A stretch of 64,000 bases of DNA from Bradyrhizobium algeriense (GCF_003062295.1 NZ_PYCN01000025.1:1-64000); one strand, 5' to 3'; shown: positions 1 through 9,365, numbered from the stretch's first letter. Program-made: numbers and translations. Notes: a model not told the origin generated them from the sequence alone.

Positions 1-74
1 GGTGCAGAGCCGAGCGTCGCGATCGCGAGCGAGGCCCCACCGAGGACGGCACGCCGAGTGAGAGAATGGGTCAC
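1..74 (-). CDS. M16-family peptidase-like protein, N-terminal fragment (runs off window)
   Basis: Only the first 24 codons lie in the window. Reading leftward from a GTG at 74-72, the peptide begins THSLTRRAVLGGASLAIATL, a twin-arginine-looking export signal followed by a hydrophobic stretch. The GTG overlaps the TGA of the upstream M16 peptidase (GTGA), so the two are translationally coupled. M16 peptidases of alphaproteobacteria commonly come as tandem pairs in which the second member lacks the zinc-binding motif; that identity is inferred from the neighbour, not from visible domain sequence. Confidence 0.5.
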   Translation of the reverse strand, partial: MTHSLTRRAVLGGASLAIATLGSA

Positions 75-1546
75 GAGCGCTTCTCCTTACGTTTGGGCGC
101 AGATTCCTTGATCAGATAGCCGGTCACCGAGCGCTTGTTGTCGAGCCAGTTCTGCGCGGCCTCGCGCACCTGCTCGGCGGTGACGGCGCGGATGCGGTCC
201 GGCCAGCTTCGGATATCGTCGATGCTGAGCCCGGTGGTGAGCGCGGTGCCATACCAGCCCGCAAGCGTCGCCTGGTCATCCTGGGCGTAGATCGCTTGCG
301 CAATCAATTGGGTCTTGACGCGCTCGAGATCCTCGGCGCGCGCGGGATTTTGCGCAAGGTCGGCGATCACCTTGTCGATCGCGTCCTCGATCTGGGCGAA
401 TTCGATGCCAGGTTTCGGCATGACAGAGATCATGAATTGCGAGGCATCAAGCGAGGTGCCCTCGTAGCTCGCGCCCGTGCTGCTCGCGAGCTGCTTGTCG
501 ATCACCAGCACGCGGTAGAGATAGGAGTTGATCCCGCCGCCCATCAACTGCGCGAGCACGTCGAGCGCAGGGCTCTCGCCTGCGGCCGCGGTGGTAGCCG
601 ACGGCACGAGATAGGAGCGGCGCCAGGTGGGCTGCTCGACGCGGGGATCGGAGAGCGTCACGGTGCGGGGTGCCGCGGGCGTCGGCTCCTGTGGCCGCAC
701 GCGCTTCGCGGGGATCGCGGGCTGCGCAGGAATGTCGCCAAAATTCTTTTCCACCATCGGGCGGATTTCGTTGGGATCGACGTCGCCGGCGATGATCAGG
801 ATCGCGTTATTCGGCGCGTAGAAGCGCTTGTAGAACGCGAGCGCGTCCTCGCGGTCGAGCTTCTCGATCTCCTGGCGAAAGCCGATAATGGGGCGGCCGT
901 AGGGGTGGTTGAGGTAAAGCGCCGCCATCATCTGCTCGGTGAGCCGCGCATCGGGATTGTTGGCAACGCGCATGTTGAATTCTTCGAGCACAACATCGCG
1001 TTCGGACAGCACGTTCTCATCTTGGAGAACGAGACCGGCCATGCGGTCGGCCTCAAATTCCATCATCTTCGTCAGCTGCTCGCGCGGCACGCGTTGGTAA
1101 TAGCCGGTGTAGTCGGGCGAGGTGAAGGCATTCTCGTCGCCGCCGACGCGCAGCACGGTCTGGGAGAATTCGCCGGGCGGATGCTTCGCTGTGCCCTTGA
1201 ACATCAAGTGTTCGAAGAAATGCGCAAGCCCCGATTTGCCCGGCGTCTCATCGGCGGAGCCGACCTTATACCCAATCATCTGGGTCACGACCGGGGTACG
1301 ATGATCGGGGATCACCACCACCTGCAAGCCGTTCGCAAGCGTGAAGCTTGCTGGTCGTTCCGAGGTGACTGTGATCTGGGTAAGCACGCTCCTGTTTTCA
1401 GCAACGTCCCGGAGGCTAGGATTGCTGCTATTATCCCTTTTGTATTCGGCTCTGTATTCGACCGCCAGCGCGGTGGGTGCCGTCAAGGCCATTGCAACAA
1501 TGGCCGTGCCTAGCACCTTGGTTGTCACGGAACTACAATTCTTCAT
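71..1546 (-). CDS. M16-family zinc metallopeptidase, exported
   Basis: 491 residues with an N-terminal signal peptide (hydrophobic residues about 10-28, ending ALA). The inverted zinc motif HxxEH is present as HFFEHLMFKGT near residue 109, and the downstream glutamate of the family lies in the VLSERDVVLEEF helix. A second, inactive M16 half-domain follows (about residues 230-440, with the typical FYAPNNAILIIAGDV segment). The length fits periplasmic PqqL/insulinase-like peptidases of alphaproteobacteria. It is the first gene of a coupled pair with the fragment at 1-74. GC content and codon use look like core genome rather than the decayed DNA to its right. Confidence 0.9.
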   Translation of the reverse strand: MKNCSSVTTKVLGTAIVAMALTAPTALAVEYRAEYKRDNSSNPSLRDVAENRSVLTQITVTSERPASFTLANGLQVVVIPDHRTPVVTQMIGYKVGSADETPGKSGLAHFFEHLMFKGTAKHPPGEFSQTVLRVGGDENAFTSPDYTGYYQRVPREQLTKMMEFEADRMAGLVLQDENVLSERDVVLEEFNMRVANNPDARLTEQMMAALYLNHPYGRPIIGFRQEIEKLDREDALAFYKRFYAPNNAILIIAGDVDPNEIRPMVEKNFGDIPAQPAIPAKRVRPQEPTPAAPRTVTLSDPRVEQPTWRRSYLVPSATTAAAGESPALDVLAQLMGGGINSYLYRVLVIDKQLASSTGASYEGTSLDASQFMISVMPKPGIEFAQIEDAIDKVIADLAQNPARAEDLERVKTQLIAQAIYAQDDQATLAGWYGTALTTGLSIDDIRSWPDRIRAVTAEQVREAAQNWLDNKRSVTGYLIKESAPKRKEKRS

Positions 1547-1965
1547 GCCATCGCCTTTTGGTCACATCGAGATTCACATTCTGCAACGGACGATCCCGAC
1601 AAAGCAGAGAGCCGCACGCCGTTGGCAAACAATGGAGCAAAAGCCGTGCCAATCGCCTAATGCTTCCGCGCACCGCTGCGCGGGCAGCTGGACGCACAAC
1701 GAAGCGCCGCGCGTTCTTTCTCTTCCGAAAGCCAAAGCCGCACTTGTTTGGTATCTGCCAACATGTTGCGAACACGACATTGCACACGAAAACGCACGAC
1801 AACTCGCCGCCTCGCGCTTGCCTAAATCCTGCGACGCCGCATACTGGCGCCTTGATCTCGCGCCAGAGGCACTGCTCCGCCGTTTCGTGGCCGCGCTGGC
1901 GCCCGCCAGGAAACATCCAAAGCTTGTCGCGGCGCGGCCGCACCAGGAGTACCCGGCCGCTTCGA
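1533..1965 (-). pseudogene. Nudix hydrolase remnant
   Basis: A leftward reading frame contains RVLLVRPRRDKLWMFPGGR followed by a Nudix-box start: G, five residues, E, seven residues, then RE (GGRQRGHETAEQCLWRE). The catalytic EE pair expected next is replaced (REIKAPVCG), the frame upstream has a stop, and the downstream part matches nothing I recognise. I read it as a decayed Nudix gene. It overlaps the start of the peptidase gene by a few bases only because its open frame runs on. Confidence 0.45.
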
Positions 1966-2093
1966 CGCCTGCCACCAGCACGGCCAAGCGATCATCGTTT
2001 CGATCGATCAATATGCCGAGAAAGCGTTTGGCAAGCGAGACTATTTCCTAAATAGGCCTCCCGGTTTCAGGGGCCGGAGCGACCAAATCCCGA

Positions 2094-2226
2094 GGTCGAC
2101 GTCATCTGGGTCTATGGCGCCGGCGAACACGGCGTCATGGCCTTCACCGACTTCGGAAATCTGATCGAGCTCGTCCGGATGCACAAAGAAAATCCGACTT
2201 GGCTCAAGCGCTGGCCGCCCGACTAA
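2094..2226 (+). pseudogene. C-terminal gene remnant, family not recognised
   Basis: A short rightward frame with coding character reads VIWVYGAGEHGVMAFTDFGN and ends LKRWPPD before TAA at 2224-2226. It has no start codon or upstream domain, so it looks like the tail of a truncated gene. I do not recognise the family. Confidence 0.35.
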
Positions 2227-2286
2227 TACAATCAGCCTGCGGCCTACGCCGGATGCGTACGGATTTTGTCGAGAACCGGCGAAGCA

Positions 2287-2493
2287 TCAGGAACTGTGAT
2301 TAGGCTCTGCGTCGCCATCCTCTTTAAGCGTCGGCCACTCCTCTGCGCGTCGGGCTAGCTTCTCATATTCCTCGGCGATCTTAAGGAGCCTATCTCTGGA
2401 CTTGCCTTCAGCGAGCGACACCGCTTTGGTCCGCGTCGCTTCCGCACGGCCTCGCCAGAATTTGGGATCGTAGAACGGATCTATCGGTTTCAT
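2287..2493 (-). CDS. small conserved hypothetical protein
   Basis: About 68 residues from the internal ATG (MKPIDPFYDPKFWRGRAEAT); an upstream in-frame ATG at 2505 would add four residues. The sequence is highly charged, predicted helical, with a heptad-like stretch (RLLKIAEEYEKLARRAEEW). It resembles small rhizobial proteins that open with DPKFWRGRAEE and close with an ERLAxRAE helix. Function unknown. It stands alone between two decayed stretches, with no operon partner. Confidence 0.6.
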   Translation of the reverse strand: MKPIDPFYDPKFWRGRAEATRTKAVSLAEGKSRDRLLKIAEEYEKLARRAEEWPTLKEDGDAEPNHSS

Positions 2494-2517
2494 GCAAATG
2501 AGCATGCAGTTCGTACA

Positions 2518-3059
2518 TTAAGAAAATGCGACATCAGCCCCTCCAACATTACGTAGGCCGCCCTCCCCGCAAAATTCACAAATTCGGCCCAATTGCCTAT
2601 ATCTCGGAAGGAGCGAAGCCGCGGGGCGCGATTCGCTTGAGAAAGCCGAAGCGGGGCACACGCATTGAGCGGTTGATAGAGTTGCTTTGCTCATGCCTCG
2701 TACACACCTGGTGGCAGCCGGACCAGCACGATACCACCCCCAGCCGCCACGACCTCCTTCGAAAGCGCACTCGGTCAAGTTTCTGCCAGGACGAAGGTTT
2801 AGACGCGCAGCATCTAAAGCGCCCGCCATCTCGGGCTTGAAAGCTCTTCCCTCTTCGAACTGCTACCACGTCGCGCGATTTGCGCTGACTGGGATCGCAA
2901 ACCAATCTAATGTTTCGATCTCTCCGACTTGCCGGCTTGGAGGGATCAGCCGTGCTGGAGCTGTCACTTCTAACACGTGCACGGCTGCCCTCGGCCTCTA
3001 GATGGGAATGAAACTGAGATTTTCCGCGCCAGTGAAGGCCTCTCACTCTGATTCGCGCG
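2518..3059. other. intergenic, no gene supported
   Basis: Overlapping open frames occur on both strands, but none shows a recognisable domain or a ribosome binding site. I read it as decayed DNA leading into the repeat at 3060-3165. Confidence 0.4.
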
Positions 3060-3118
3060 AGATGGCTCTGGGGGCGCACGAGTTTGGACATATCCACACG
3101 AGCAGTCCTCGAAGGGGC

Positions 3119-3149
3119 TTGAATCGTACGCAGCGTTAGATTGTACGAT
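3119..3149 (+). promoter_or_regulatory. MerR/NolA-type promoter, copy A1
   Basis: TTGAAT (3119-3124), a spacer of exactly 19 bp, then TACGAT (3144-3149). The spacer carries an inverted repeat (AATCGTAC ... GTACGATC). A long 19-20 bp spacer is the hallmark of promoters controlled by MerR-family activators. The surrounding 100 bp is shared with copies at 16491 and 59646. It lies about 65 bp upstream of the decayed cupin gene, as A3 lies upstream of the intact one. Confidence 0.6.
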
Positions 3150-3213
3150 CTTAAAAGCAGGTGGCGCCCCTAAGGCCATCTAAAAGCCTCCCGCCAGGTG
3201 ATGAGAATTGCGA

Positions 3214-3615
3214 ATGTCCCAAACTCTTAAGCTCACGCCGCAAGGGCCCGTCACGATCCTCGAGCACTCCCCCGAAAGCGAAGTGATCTATGGAGCGCAC
3301 GGCGAACTGGCCAAGTTGCAGCCGGAACAGGACGAAGCATTTGGCACAATCTCGATCTCCGATGTCACGCGTGCCGCTCCTCGCAAGAGGTGGAATGCAG
3401 GTCGCGAGAGCGGACCATGTGGGTGATGGCCCCAGCTGTTACAGGCCGATAATGGTTCGCACTCCCCAACCAGGTGCAGCTTCGGGGGCGTGTTGGACGT
3501 AGCTGAATGCCGAAATTGCTGGCGGGGTATACCTTACCGCTATCGTAACTTCTTTCGTCTAGCCGGGCCGCAATCGTTGTTTCGCCCTGCTTGGCGGCTC
3601 TGAGTATCGGCCGAC
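3214..3615 (+). pseudogene. cupin gene, degenerate copy of the gene at 60081
   Basis: It begins ATG at 3214 (MSQTLKLTPQGPVTILEHS), aligned with MSQAVRLTPHETVRRLEHF of the gene at 60081. Further matching blocks follow: the TGGAATGCAGG block near 3390 against TGGAATACAGG near 60328, and GGACCGCAATGG-like sequence near 3570 against that near 60512. Deletions and frameshifts separate the blocks, and the reading frame stops at 3424. This is a decayed paralogous copy. Confidence 0.7.
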
Positions 3616-3687
3616 TGGCGGGTTGTTAGCCGCCTCCTCGCGCTCGGAAAATTACGGTATCTCACGACTAAGCGACCGAGGCACCGC

Positions 3688-3800
3688 TGCGATGGGTGTA
3701 CAGATACGCAATGTGCGCTTCCGCGGCCGTCAATGCTTTGAATGGTTCCGGCCTGTTTCCCGGTAGACAGGTCATACTGCGCTTCGCGCAGGACGAACAA
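3688..3800 (+). pseudogene. LivK-type binding-protein remnant, degenerate copy of the gene at 60685
   Basis: Bases GTACAGATACGCAATG ... GTCAATGCTTTGAATG ... CTGTTTCCCGGTA correspond block by block to 60815-60895, which encodes GVQMRDG ... AVDALNASGLLPGIKV in the intact substrate-binding protein. Only about 110 bp survive, with indels. Together with the preceding remnant it shows that the whole cupin-livK segment was once present here. Confidence 0.65.
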
Positions 3801-3833
3801 TACCGCAGGATGTATCGACTTGAAGAGGATATC

Positions 3834-4142
3834 GTGAATCAAAAGCAGCGAACGCATGGGTCTTGGTTCTTCAAAGCACACCGCTGTGCAACAGCACTTG
3901 CTGTTGCTGTTGTGACGACAACAGCTCTATGCACCGAACAGGCGGGTGCGCGAGATCGGCCAGCGACACCGGAGGAGCGAGAGGCTTGCACTCCGGACGT
4001 GTTTCGCTTTTGTGGCAGCCACATACCTGATGCAGGCGCCATTACTGCCTGTCTCAGAGCCAAGTTCACAAACCTGAGTGACCAATGTCGCTACGTGATA
4101 TCAGTTCGAGACTCTGCCAAAGGAAAGGAAGGCTCGAAATGA
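3834..4142 (+). CDS. small exported cysteine-containing protein
   Basis: Start chosen at GTG 3834, seven bases after GAAGAGG; an in-frame ATG at 3810 is possible. About 102 residues: a signal peptide with hydrophobic core ALAVAVVTTTALC, then a mature part containing PATPEEREACTPDVFRFCGS and ACLRAKFTNLSDQCR. The spacing of four cysteines matches small periplasmic cysteine-rich-repeat proteins common in Bradyrhizobium. Function unknown. It follows the cupin/livK remnants and precedes the IS630 element. Confidence 0.65.
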   Translation: MNQKQRTHGSWFFKAHRCATALAVAVVTTTALCTEQAGARDRPATPEEREACTPDVFRFCGSHIPDAGAITACLRAKFTNLSDQCRYVISVRDSAKGKEGSK

Positions 4143-4206
4143 GCCAGCGCCAATAGGCCGGCGCCTTCGATCGCCCGCGTTCGAGACTAGTACCTCGTCA
4201 CAGTGA

Positions 4207-5333
4207 TTATGACTCTTTGGCAGCGACGGGATAGGCGCGGCCCATTTTGGCGCGAGCTTTGTCGGTTGTGAACATCCAATTGATGCGAGCGCCGGCGGCG
4301 TTTCGTTGTCGTTCCCAGGCGTCGATTTCGCGGCGGAGCCAGTGTGGGTCGTCGTTTCTGCGGTCCAGGCACTGGCCCGCGGAGCACGCCGATCTCGATC
4401 TCGACCATGTTGAGCCAACTGGCATGCTTGGGGGTGTAGTGGAACTCCAGGCGGCGCAGAATCCGTCGGGCTTCGGCGGGTGCGAATGCCTCATAGAGGG
4501 CGCCTACGGAGTGGATCGACAGATTATCCTGCACCACCCGGATGCACGCGGCGTCGGGATAATGGACATCGACGAGTTCGCGCATGCAGTGGGCGTAGTC
4601 TACTGCCGTCCGCCGCTCGGCGACCTTGACCTTGCGCCAAGGGCAATGGACGTCGATGCAGACGAAGAGATTGACGGTGCCGTTGCGGCGGTACTCGCAA
4701 TCGTAGCGTTCGAGCTGGCCCGGTTCGGGTGGGATCGGCTGGCGAACCTCGCCGATGAGCTGGACCGGGCTCTCGTCGAAGCAGACCACCGGTCGGTCGG
4801 GATCGGGCGCCTCGGCATAGAGGTCGAGCACGTCTTCCATACGGGCGACGTATTCGCCGTCGACCTTTGGAATGCACCACATATCCTTGCGCCAGGGCTT
4901 AAGACCGTTTGCGGCCAGCCGCCGGCGCACCGTCTCGCCTGACAGGCTCTCGTGATCGGTGAGATTGACTATCGCCCCGGCCAAAAGCTCCAGCGTCCAG
5001 CGAGCGCGGCCCTCCGGGGGACTCGCGCAGGCGGTTGCCACCAACAGGGCTTCCTCCTTGCCGGTGAGCTTGCGCTTCGCCCCAGGACGCGGCTCCGCGC
5101 CCAGCGCGCGCTCCAGATTGGCCTTCCACGAAACGCCGCTTGGTCCGGTACACGGTGGAACCGCTCACCGCTACCGTGCGCGCAATTTCTTCATTGCTGC
5201 AGCCGGCATTGGCTGCCAGCAATATCTGGGCGCGCTTGAGTTTGCGGGCGGCCCGTTTGCCCTTGCTCAACATCGCGGTGAGTTCACTGCGTTCGGCTTG
5301 GCTCAGTTCGACCCGCCAGTACCTGGCTTTCAT
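4207..5333 (-). pseudogene. IS630-family transposase, frameshifted
   Basis: Three leftward frames together make one transposase. The N-terminal part (MKARYWRVELSQAERSEL, HTH with EEIARTVAVSGSTVYRTKRR) is in one frame. The middle (KDMWCIPKVDGEYVARMEDV, DESPVQLIGE, VVQDNLSIHS, FHYTPKHASWLNMVEIEI) carries the DDE residues: the D of CFDES, the D of QDNLS and the E of NMVEIE. The C-terminus (EIDAWERQRNAAGARINWMF) is in a third frame. Frameshifts fall near 5080-5110 and 4380. Without programmed frameshifting it would be inactive. Confidence 0.85.
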
Positions 5334-5349
5334 CTACACCTACGCCCAC

Positions 5350-5556
5350 ATGTTCCGGCGCCCGCCCGCCGAGGCCGACATGCAGCGCCACTTTCAAGTC
5401 AGTCCGCCCTCGGTACACCAGATGATCGTGACGCTCGAACGAAATGGTCTCATCAGCCGTCAACCCGGCATCGCCCGAAGCATCCAAATCCTCATGCCTC
5501 CGGAAGACCTGCCCATCTTAGATTGGCTCGGAATCAACCAGTCAGAACCATTGTGA
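5350..5556 (+). CDS. LexA-type winged-helix DNA-binding ORF carried by the IS630 element
   Basis: The peptide MFRRPPAEADMQRHFQVSPP continues SVHQMIVTLERNGLISRQPG, the pattern of the LexA N-terminal DNA-binding domain (helix-turn-helix plus wing). There is no autoprotease part. It lies entirely inside the IS ends and is read opposite to the transposase, whose first codons it overlaps upstream. A passenger or accessory regulator role is inference. Confidence 0.55.
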   Translation: MFRRPPAEADMQRHFQVSPPSVHQMIVTLERNGLISRQPGIARSIQILMPPEDLPILDWLGINQSEPL

Positions 5557-5699
5557 CGAGGTACTAGTCCCCGGCTGAATTCCAGGACGGCAACGCTGGA
5601 TGGGGACAGATGAAAGGGCGCGGGCAATTGAGGCCGCACCAACCGCTTGCGACTGACGGAACTCCCGGCATCGGGCACTTGCTTGGACGAATAGGCGAA

Positions 5700-7175
5700 A
5701 TGCGTAAGTTACCCTTCCACACCATTCTGATCGCCAACAGAGGCGAGATTGCCGTACGAATCATCAAGACTTTGCGAAGGCTGGGGCTTCGCTCTGCAAT
5801 TGTCTACCACGATGCCGATGCGGGGACGCCGGCTGTCTCCATGGCTGACACGGCGATTGCCATCAGCGGTCGCACGCCAATAGCGGCCCATCTCGATATC
5901 GCGCAATTCATCGCTGCTGCCCACAAGGCGAGCGCCGACGCCCTTCATCCGGGTTATGGATTTCTCTCCGAGAATGCTGAGTTCGCCAGGGCCGTGATAA
6001 AGGCGGGCATTGCGTTCATCGGGCCCGCCCCCGAAAGCATAGAACTGATGGGCGATAAAATCCGGGCCCACAACTTCGTTCAGCGGAACGGTTTTCCGGT
6101 CGCACCTTCGGCGATCGAAGAAGATGATCCAGCGACATTCACATTCAGGGCGCGAGCTGTTGGAGTTCCTTTGCTGGTGAAACCATCGGCGGGCGGTGGC
6201 GGCAAGGGCATGCGGATCGTACGCGACCTCGCTACCCTGGAGGACGCGATTGCGCAGGCGCGCAGTGAGGGGCAGAGGTACTTCGGCGATGGCCGGCTTT
6301 ACGTCGAACGATATGTCGAAAACCCGCGGCACATCGAAGTACAGGTGCTCGGCGACTCCTTCGGAAACGTGGTCCATCTCTTTGAGCGAGAGTGCTCGGT
6401 GCAGCGCCGGTTCCAGAAGATCATCGAGGAGGCGCCGTCGCCCGTACTGTCGCCAGAGTTGCGCAAGCGGGTCTGCGAAACCGCCGCCTGCATCGCGCGC
6501 GCCGCCAACTATCGAAACGCAGGCACTGTCGAATTCATCTTTGACGGTGGAGAGTTCTATTTTCTTGAGATGAATACGCGTCTGCAAGTCGAGCATACTG
6601 TGACCGAGATGATCACCGGCATCGATCTTGTTGCTCAACAGATCTATGTCGCCGCGGGCCGCGAACTTGGATTTTCGCAGTCCGATATCGTCTCGAGAGG
6701 ACACGCGATCGAGGCTAGACTGTATGCGGAAGCCCCGGAACGTGGATATGTTCCGACGACTGGTAAGGTACTTGTTCTTGAGTACCCGGACGGCGACGGC
6801 GTACGGATCGACAGCGGCATCTTGCAAGGCCAGCAGATCACGACAGCGTTCGATCCCATGCTCGCAAAGATCATCGCGCATTCGCCGACGCGCATTGAGG
6901 CTGCGCTGAAGGCCCATCGCGCGATGCGGGAGCTGGTGCTTCTCGGCTGCGAGACAAATGCAAACTTTCTCACACGTATCCTCCGCGACGAGGCATTTCT
7001 GAGCGGACACGTCCATACGGGATATCTTGAGGAAAATCCGCACATCGCATCGGGCGAGCCTGCGTCCGACTTATCTGCCTTCCTCGCCACAGCCGCCCTC
7101 CTGACGAGACCTATCCGCGAATGGACAGATGCCGTGCCCGAGCTTCACGCAGCGCTGGGCAGCTGGAGAAACTGA
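5700..7175 (+). CDS. biotin carboxylase subunit of an acyl-CoA carboxylase
   Basis: 491 residues from ATG 5700 (MRKLPFHTILIANRGEIAVR). Order: N-terminal Rossmann-like domain (ANRGEIAVRII), ATP-grasp with the glycine-rich KPSAGGGGKGM loop near residue 160, active-site stretch FLEMNTRLQVEHTVTEM near 285, and the C-terminal domain. It carboxylates biotin using ATP and bicarbonate as the alpha half of propionyl/methylcrotonyl-type carboxylases. The carrier-protein ORF follows after one base and a carboxyltransferase gene after that; both are broken, so the intact subunit probably has no working partner here. Acyl-CoA specificity cannot be read. Confidence 0.88.
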   Translation: MRKLPFHTILIANRGEIAVRIIKTLRRLGLRSAIVYHDADAGTPAVSMADTAIAISGRTPIAAHLDIAQFIAAAHKASADALHPGYGFLSENAEFARAVIKAGIAFIGPAPESIELMGDKIRAHNFVQRNGFPVAPSAIEEDDPATFTFRARAVGVPLLVKPSAGGGGKGMRIVRDLATLEDAIAQARSEGQRYFGDGRLYVERYVENPRHIEVQVLGDSFGNVVHLFERECSVQRRFQKIIEEAPSPVLSPELRKRVCETAACIARAANYRNAGTVEFIFDGGEFYFLEMNTRLQVEHTVTEMITGIDLVAQQIYVAAGRELGFSQSDIVSRGHAIEARLYAEAPERGYVPTTGKVLVLEYPDGDGVRIDSGILQGQQITTAFDPMLAKIIAHSPTRIEAALKAHRAMRELVLLGCETNANFLTRILRDEAFLSGHVHTGYLEENPHIASGEPASDLSAFLATAALLTRPIREWTDAVPELHAALGSWRN

Positions 7176-7176
7176 C

Positions 7177-7680
7177 GTGAAACACTCTTTTGAAGTTGAT
7201 GTCGTGGATTATCAGTTATCGCTTTCACGTTGCCAACAGGGCTATCGCCTTCTCTTGAGTAACAAAGTGATTGGCCCAGTCGTGTTCTCCCAGTAAGGCG
7301 ACGTTTGCGGCGTCCTTACTATCGCTGGCGAAAGCGAACCGGTCAGGTTCGCCATCGACGGCGAGGTTATTCACGTGCACATCCGCGGCAGGACGCGCAT
7401 TTTGCACTACCGCGACCCGTTGAGAACGCTCGCTTGCGCGAATAATGAGGCAGATCATCTCCTGGCCCGCGCGCCAATGCCGGGTCTCGTCGTTACGACC
7501 AGCGTTTCGCCTGGTCAACCCGTTTCCGCAGGCACGGCGCTGATGAAAATCGAGAGCATGAAGTTGGAAACCATCAGACGCTCTCCACGGGACGGCGTGA
7601 TCGACCGAATTCACTTCAACGGAGGCGAGAGCTTCGAGCGAGGCGCAGTGCTGGTTACGCTCTCAGAGGAAGGGCGTTGA
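7177..7680 (+). pseudogene. biotin carboxyl carrier protein with an in-frame stop
   Basis: Starts GTG 7177, one base after the biotin carboxylase stop. The frame is coding throughout but carries TAA at 7294-7296 (VVFSQ-stop-GDVCGVLTIAG). The rest, in the same frame, ends in a biotinyl domain with APMPGLVVTTSVSPGQPV and KIESMKLET, where the lysine of ESMKLE is the biotin site. One point mutation separates it from an intact gene; internal initiation (ATG 7372-7374 region) could give only the C-terminal biotinyl half. Confidence 0.75.
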
Positions 7681-7681
7681 G

Positions 7682-9269
7682 ATGCAGCGGATCGCTTCTG
7701 CAGCGGATGTCAAATCTCACGAATTCCGCCTCAACGAACTCCACAATAGACGACTTGCGGCCGAATTGAAGGAACGACAACGTGTCGTCCGCTTCAACCG
7801 TCCTGAACGAGACCTTGAGCGCCTGCATCGGCAAAACAAGTTGTTTGTACGTGATCGGATCGAGGCTTTGCCCGATCCAGAAACTCCGTTCCTCGAGCTT
7901 TCGACGCTAGCCGCTAACAAGGCTTACGACGGCGAGGTGCCTGGCGCTGCGCAGGTCGTCGGCATCGGCATCGTAGCGGGTCGCGAGGTCATTGTTCACG
8001 CGGATGACGCCAGCGTGAAGGGCGGCGCATGGTATCCGTTGTCTGTCACGAAGATCGTGCGGGCCTTGGACATAGCGATCGAGAACTGTCTGCCAGTGGT
8101 TCATCTGTGCGACTGTGCTGGTGGTTTCCTGCCTTTGCAGGCGGAGTTCTTCGCGGATCGATACTACGCGGGTCGACTCTTCCGCAATCAGTCCATTCTC
8201 TCAAAGTCGCCATCGCAATGGGTCATTGCACCGCGGGAGGGGCGTACGTTCCGGCGCTTAGCGACTACAACATCATCGTGGAGGGAACGGGCGCGATTTT
8301 TCTAGGAGGCCCCCCGGTCATGAAACCGCCACGGGCGAGACGGTATCCGCCGAAGAGCTTGGTGGCGCTCATATGCATACCAGCGTGTCTGGGACGAGTG
8401 ACTATTTCGCAAGCTCCGAGATCCACGCGATTGCCATCGCACGGGACATGTCGCTCGCTTCAATCGTGCCACGAAAGCCTCGATGGATCGAGTCTCTCCT
8501 GAACCGCCGGCGTACGACGCGTCCGAACTCTACGGCATCATTCCCAGGGATCCTCGAGTGCAGTTCGACATGCGGGAGATCATCACCCGTCTGGTGGATG
8601 GCACCCGGTCCACGAATACCAGTCTCTCTATGGCGAGTCTCTGGTGTGCGGCTTCGCGCGGCTTTATGGATATCAGATCGGGGTTATTGCAAACAATGTG
8701 TGCTGTTCAGCGACAGTGCGCTGAAGGGCGCTCACTTCATCCAATTGTGCGACAAGAACCGAACGCCCCTGCTCTTTCTGCAGAATATCACGGGTTTCAT
8801 GGTCGGCCGCGAATACGAACGGCGCGGCATCACCAAGGATGGCGCCAAGCTGATCATGGCCGTCTCTGGGGCGTCGGTGCCCAAGTTCACGGTCGTTTGC
8901 AACGGCTCCTACGGAGCGGGGACGTTCGCTATGGCCGGGCGGGCTTTCGATCCACGCTTTATATTCACCTGGCCGCAGTCTCAGATTTCTGCGATGGGTG
9001 CAGAGCAAGCAGCAGGCGTGCTCACCCATGTCAAGGCAAGACAATTAACCCGCGAGGGTGGACGCCTGTCTGAGCAGGAGTTGGCAGCTATTCGAGAGCC
9101 GATTCTGGAAGGGTATCGGGAACGATCGAGCGCCTGTTATGCAACCTCCGAAATCTGGGACCACGGCATTCTTGATCCTGTCGACACCAGAAACGCGCTC
9201 GCAGTGGTCCTGAGCGCTTCGCTCAATACACCCATTGAGGCGCCACATTACGGCGTGTTCAGAATGTAG
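7682..9269 (+). pseudogene. acyl-CoA carboxylase carboxyltransferase (beta) subunit, multiply frameshifted
   Basis: The family is recognisable from pieces in different frames: LHRQNKLFVRDRIEALPDPE and KIVRALDIAIENCLPVVHL in the first frame; VAIAMGHCTAGGAYVPALSD and GTGAIFLGGPP in the second; MHTSVSGTSDYFASSEIHAI, then LQNITGFMVGREYERRG, GSYGAGTFAMAGRAFDPRF and SAMGAEQAAGVL in the third. These match propionyl/methylcrotonyl-CoA carboxylase beta subunits, which hold the acyl-CoA and carboxybiotin sites. At least four indels lie between about 8200 and 8700. It completes a decayed three-gene carboxylase operon. Confidence 0.8.
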
Positions 9270-9272
9270 CGA

Positions 9273-9365
9273 TCGGATCAGGGCCGCCTTGGCGGGATCA
9301 TCGAGGTAGCGCAGTGCGATCCAGCCGCACATGAAATGGAAGTCGGCGCGATAATCGCAAAGCGC
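9273..9365 (-). pseudogene. soluble lytic transglycosylase fragment
   Basis: Leftward reading gives DYRADFHFMCGWIALRYLDDP followed by AKAAL, matching the helical-repeat region of soluble lytic murein transglycosylases (pattern FHCGWxALRFLNDPxxA). About 30 codons survive with no start, stop or catalytic domain. Confidence 0.4.

Larger units (their letters stand above)
4187..5567. mobile_element. IS630-family insertion sequence
   Basis: Bounded by a 16-bp inverted repeat, ctagtacctcgtcaca at 4187-4202 and its exact complement at 5552-5567; the central TA of CTAG would suit the TA target preference of the family. Inside are a leftward transposase broken by frameshifts and a short rightward LexA-type DNA-binding ORF at the other end. 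Length 1381 bp. Confidence 0.85.

Noticed and set aside
296..1513. 405-codon rightward frame opposite the M16 peptidase
   Set aside because: It is the antisense shadow of a GC-rich gene; arginine/histidine-rich composition, no domain.
4247..4942. 231-codon rightward frame inside the IS630 element
   Set aside because: Antisense of the transposase DDE region; no family features.
5709..7043. 444-codon leftward frame opposite the biotin carboxylase
   Set aside because: Antisense shadow; the + strand frame has full biotin carboxylase motifs.
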